Below, one piece after another: positions 33,162-35,673 of a stretch of DNA of 35,673 nt (positions are counted from its first letter, which is position 1; the number at the start of each line of letters is the position of its first letter). The DNA comes from Opitutus sp. GAS368 (GTDB lineage: Bacteria; Verrucomicrobiota; Verrucomicrobiia; Opitutales; Opitutaceae): positions 1 to 35,673 of the forward strand of contig CAMBVX010000024.1 of assembly GCA_945871085.1 (NCBI GenBank), read 5' to 3'. Below the pieces are notes generated by a model that saw nothing but the letters and a program-made list of their open reading frames with translations, made no database searches and was not told the DNA's origin. Both the position numbers and the translations under genes were made by a program.

Positions 33162-33533
33162 GTGAAATGCAAAGCATTCGCCGCACCGTCCGCGCGACAA
33201 GCGGGAAACAGCCGAGGGAAAATAATCGCCCCCCCAGCCTCCGCGCATGATTTGCCGGGCTCCGCCTTTTGTCGCTCCTCTCCTCCCTCGCGAATCCCGT
33301 TTCATCCGCTTCACCGCGCCGCTGCGTTACTTCGCAGCCGTGTTTCTCCCGTGTAGCCCAGAGTCCTTCCTCCGCGTTCCCTCACCAGCCCCGATTTTCC
33401 CGGCGTGACGAATCCGTGACGGGCGATTTCCCGGCGTGACATTCTCTCTCCCGCACCCTCCGTTCACGTCTATCGCATCTTAGCCGTCCGTCGCACCCGT
33501 CTCGTCGTCGCCGCAGCCTCGTCCCTTTTTTTC
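33162..33533. other. Divergent intergenic region between debranching enzyme and nuclease genes
   Basis: These 372 bp hold the promoters for both neighbours. Apart from the direct repeats at 33396-33440 and a pyrimidine-rich leader just before the nuclease start (33480-33533), I see no gene, tRNA or terminator. Confidence 0.4.
33396..33440. repeat. Two 14-bp direct repeats, possible operator
   Basis: TTTCCCGGCGTGAC occurs at 33396-33409 and again at 33427-33440, 31 bp apart (about three helical turns), each preceded by GAT or GATT. A partial copy (CCGTGACGGG) sits between. Same-face spacing in a divergent promoter region suggests tandem binding sites for a regulator of the nuclease and/or debranching enzyme (inference). 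Confidence 0.4.
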
Positions 33534-34481
33534 GTGAAAATCCACTCCTCCGCCCTCGCCCTTGTCGCCCTGTTCCTGTCCGCCGTCACCGCCTTTGCCA
33601 CGATCAACCCGGCGCTGCAAATGTTGACCGGCAACCCGAGCGCCGCCGCCACCGATCCCGTGGTCAACCGCACGAACTTCCTCATCCAGCGCGCCCAATA
33701 CGCCTTCGGTTACAACGACACCACGCGCGAGCCCAACTGGGTCGCCTGGAATCTCACCTCCGGGGACGTCGGCACCAGCGGTCGCTCCCCCGATTTTTTC
33801 CAAGACACCAACCTCCCCGCCGGCTTCTACCAAGTCCTGCCGACGGACTACAGCGGCTCCGGTTATGATCGCGGCCACCTCTGCCCTTCCGGTGACCGCA
33901 CGGTCAGCCGCGCCGACAACGACGTCGTGTTTTTCATGTCGAACATGATGCCTCAAGCTCCCGACAATAACCAAGGCGTGTGGGCCAGCTTCGAGACCTA
34001 CTGTCGCACGCTCGCCGACGCCGGTAGCGAAGTCCTCATCATCGCCGGCCCCGGTGGCTTTGCCGGTTCGACCATCGCGAGCGGCGTTTCCATCCCCGGA
34101 TTCACCTGGAAGATCGCCGTCGTCGTCCCCCTCGGCGCCGGCACCGCGCTAAGCCGCATCACGGCCACCACCCGCGTCATCGCCATCAAGATCCCCAACA
34201 CCGCCGGCGTCCGCAGCAACCCGTGGCAACAATACGTCACCTCCACCACGCAACTCCAGACCGACACCGGCTACACATTTTTCACCGACCCCGCCCTCGC
34301 CGGAGTCGCCGCCGCCCTCCGCGCGCAAGTTGACGGGCAGACCGCCACCGGCGCTCCCACCCTCACCACGCAGCCTTCGGCCCAAACTTCCGCCGTCGCC
34401 GGCAGCGCCAGTTTTTCCGTGACCGCCACCTCGAACCCCGCCTCCACCGCCATCTTTCCCTTATCAAGAACCTCTTGGTAA
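33534..34481 (+). CDS. Secreted DNA/RNA non-specific endonuclease, C-terminally truncated
   Basis: This is a 315-residue protein from a GTG start. A signal peptide (about 1-22, ending AFA) is followed by a beta-beta-alpha-metal nuclease domain (about 40-250). Its DRGHLCPSGDR motif contains the catalytic His115 and SNMMPQAPDNNQGVW contains the metal ligand Asn146, as in Serratia-type nucleases. After residue 275 an Ig-like repeat begins (TLTTQPSAQTSAVAGSASFSV). It is cut off at about residue 304 and replaced by unrelated residues up to a TAA inside a hairpin. The missing tail probably held the remaining Ig-like module(s) and perhaps a surface or sorting signal. The cut coincides with the left edge of a recombinase-carrying element, so insertion is the likely cause. 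The catalytic domain is complete and may still be active. Confidence 0.85.
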   Translation: MKIHSSALALVALFLSAVTAFATINPALQMLTGNPSAAATDPVVNRTNFLIQRAQYAFGYNDTTREPNWVAWNLTSGDVGTSGRSPDFFQDTNLPAGFYQVLPTDYSGSGYDRGHLCPSGDRTVSRADNDVVFFMSNMMPQAPDNNQGVWASFETYCRTLADAGSEVLIIAGPGGFAGSTIASGVSIPGFTWKIAVVVPLGAGTALSRITATTRVIAIKIPNTAGVRSNPWQQYVTSTTQLQTDTGYTFFTDPALAGVAAALRAQVDGQTATGAPTLTTQPSAQTSAVAGSASFSVTATSNPASTAIFPLSRTSW

Positions 34482-34495
34482 GGGATTAATTTTTT
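34458..34495 (+). terminator. Hairpin with T-tract at the element/nuclease junction
   Basis: CCCTTATCAAGA-ACC-TCTTGGTAAGGG forms a 12-bp stem (one T:G wobble) with a 3-nt loop, followed by ATTAATTTTTT. This is a good Rho-independent terminator shape. It contains the nuclease stop codon. The same dyad could instead be part of the recombinase attachment site. Confidence 0.5.
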
Positions 34496-34640
34496 GCAGA
34501 TACCTGCGCGGGAGCGAGAAGCAAAACGGGCGATTTAACGCCTTCGAAATAAGTTCTTGTTGTGCTGGTCCGGCGAAAGGCCAAACCGCCTCCAAAAACG
34601 AGGCTGTCCACGGTGCCGTTAAATTTCGGTGCGTGAGTTT

Positions 34641-34670
34641 TCCGCAGAATCTGCGATAATGTCCGCAGAT
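34641..34670. promoter_or_regulatory. Operator-like repeats before the recombinase gene
   Basis: TCCGCAGA occurs at 34641-34648 and 34662-34669, 21 bp apart (two helical turns). The first copy forms a palindrome CGCAGA-A-TCTGCG (34643-34655). A GATAAT hexamer between the copies could be a -10 element. The arrangement suggests a repressor site controlling the recombinase, 65-95 bp before its start. Confidence 0.4.
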
Positions 34671-34735
34671 CAGAAACACCTCGGGGTAGAGGCCTTGTTG
34701 GGACTCCCCCGGTCAACCTTAACCAAGGAATTTTC

Positions 34736-35673
34736 ATGCCTGCGATTCCCTCGAATTCTTCGCGTCCCCGTGCCTGCACGGTGCCCGTGGCCATCTACTC
34801 CCGCGTCTCCACCGCCAACCAGGTCGGAGGGCGCTTCGACTCCTGCGAAAGCCAAGCCGCCGTCTGTCGCGACTACATCGCGAAACACGCCAGCGACGGC
34901 TGGTTTGAAATCGCCTGCTTCTCCGACCCGGCCTACTCGGGCGGTTCGATGAACCGGCCCGGCGTCCGCGCGCTCATGCGCCAAATCGAAGCCGGCGAAA
35001 TCAAGATCGTCCTGATCTTCAAACTCGAACGCGTGCTGCGCAGCACGGACGAATGGGGACCGTTTCGATCCTTTCTGCAGCAACACGGCTGCCGGCTGGT
35101 CAGTCCCACCGAGGACCTCTCCGACGAAACTCCGTCCGGTCGCCTGAAAAACAACCTCATGATGAGCGTAGCGGAATACGAGCGGCTGAACACCGCCGAA
35201 AAAATCCGCATCAAACTCAACGAGCAAGCGAAGCGCGGCTTTTGGACGGGCGGGCAGGTCCCCTTCGGCTACGTCTACGATGAAACCCTCCAAGGCCTCA
35301 GCCCACATCCGACCGAAGCGGCCACCTTGCGTCGCATCTTCGAATTGGCCGCGAGTCTCACCTCGCTCACCGAGATCGCAAACACGCTCAACACCGACGG
35401 CCTTCGGACTCGCGCACGCATTTTCAACCGCCGTAGCGGCGCCAAACAGAACGTCGGCGAAAAGCGTTTCCGCTCCGACATCGTGCGCCGGCTGATCACA
35501 CGTCCGCTCTACGCCGGCCGGGTGCGCATGAACGGCAAGGAATTTCCCGGCCAGCACGCGGCCCTCGTATCGGATGACCTGTGGGAGCGCGCGAATGCCG
35601 CGATTCGGCCGGCGGCGTTGCCAGCGCCACGGCGATTCCGAGACCGCGACAAACACTTTCATCTGCTCAAGGC
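34736..35673 (+). CDS. Large serine recombinase (resolvase/recombinase family), partial at window end
   Basis: The reading starts at the ATG at 34736, with AAGGAA six nt upstream, and stays open for 312 codons to the window edge. The N-terminal resolvase domain has VAIYSRVSTANQ with the nucleophile Ser25 preceded by Arg23, CESQAAVCRDYI, FSDPAYSGGSMNRPG, LIFKLERVLRS and the MMSVAEYERLNTAEKIR helix. The recombinase domain begins near residue 165 with RGFWTGGQVPFGYVYD, and IVRRLITRPLYAGRVRMNGKEFPGQH is visible. The zinc-ribbon and C-terminal coiled-coil parts lie beyond the window. Such enzymes integrate and excise phages and mobile islands at short attachment sites. Its position right after the disrupted nuclease gene supports it as this element's integrase. 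Confidence 0.92.
   Translation, partial: MPAIPSNSSRPRACTVPVAIYSRVSTANQVGGRFDSCESQAAVCRDYIAKHASDGWFEIACFSDPAYSGGSMNRPGVRALMRQIEAGEIKIVLIFKLERVLRSTDEWGPFRSFLQQHGCRLVSPTEDLSDETPSGRLKNNLMMSVAEYERLNTAEKIRIKLNEQAKRGFWTGGQVPFGYVYDETLQGLSPHPTEAATLRRIFELAASLTSLTEIANTLNTDGLRTRARIFNRRSGAKQNVGEKRFRSDIVRRLITRPLYAGRVRMNGKEFPGQHAALVSDDLWERANAAIRPAALPAPRRFRDRDKHFHLLK

Larger units (their letters stand above)
34450..35673. mobile_element. Left end of an integrative element carrying a large serine recombinase (partial)
   Basis: The nuclease gene loses its Ig-like domain reading near 34445-34460. Next come a 27-bp hairpin, about 240 bp without a supported gene, and a serine recombinase reading inward to the window end. 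Base composition is more AT-rich at the junction than in the flanking genes, and the recombinase has a classic Shine-Dalgarno, unlike the host genes. The exact boundary and attachment core cannot be fixed with only one end in view. No tRNA gene is at the junction. Confidence 0.6.

Noticed and set aside
34464-34794. Minus-strand small ORFs (71 and 102 codons) at the element's left end
   Set aside because: They overlap the terminator-like hairpin and the recombinase start, lack ribosome sites and show no recognisable domain.
1-35673. CRISPR arrays, tRNA or rRNA genes
   Set aside because: No regularly spaced direct repeats and no cloverleaf or rRNA-like sequence were found on reading either strand.

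Overview
The window looks like a chromosomal segment of a Gram-negative, high-GC bacterium. The best guess is Verrucomicrobiota of the Opitutaceae type. That is an inference from the gene mix (glgC, lgt, gcvTH, an RpoD/RpoS-type sigma factor, envelope proteins with Sec signals and a lipobox), the C-rich codon use and translation starts that lack a Shine-Dalgarno sequence. No rRNA or other phylogenetic marker is present to prove it.

Layout. Positions 137-3841 hold housekeeping genes: gcvH and gcvT on the minus strand, lgt on the plus strand and glgC on the minus strand. Positions 3928-17573 form one tightly packed plus-strand operon, recognisable as a complete Pel exopolysaccharide locus in canonical order. 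It runs: UDP-sugar 4-epimerase (PelX/WbpP type), pelA (interrupted by an apparent one-base frameshift), a PelB-like TPR protein, a separate TPR plus beta-barrel outer-membrane protein, pelC, pelD, pelE, pelF, pelG. Most junctions are 4-bp ATGA/GTGA overlaps. glmS follows 88 bp later, so one strand carries both ends of the amino-sugar supply (GlcN-6-P synthesis and UDP-GlcNAc/UDP-GalNAc epimerisation) together with polymerisation (PelF with PelD/E/G), export (PelB parts, PelC) and modification or hydrolysis (PelA). PelD keeps the RxxD c-di-GMP site while its GGDEF motif is degenerate, which suggests c-di-GMP-gated synthesis.

Positions 19649-22455 carry trpE and a sigma-70 family factor. Positions 22529-25633 (minus) carry a TPR protein with a degenerate nucleotide-cyclase homology domain and a proline-rich single-pass membrane protein. 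Positions 25893-26926 hold a GNAT acetyltransferase broken by an in-frame amber codon, a strong sigma-54-like promoter and a small membrane-protein ORF. Positions 27002-30134 (minus) carry xylB and a two-gene version of the usually fused MFS/spermidine-synthase protein. A GH13 pullulanase-type debranching enzyme follows at 30687-33161.

The right end (about 34450 onward) is the left edge of an integrative element. A secreted DNA/RNA endonuclease gene is cut off in the middle of an Ig-like domain. Next come a hairpin with a T-tract, an operator-like repeat cluster and a large serine recombinase gene that runs off the window.

The most notable items are the Pel operon with its split PelB and frameshifted PelA, the nuclease gene disrupted by the element, the sigma-54 site, and a recurring pyrimidine-rich, non-Shine-Dalgarno start context.
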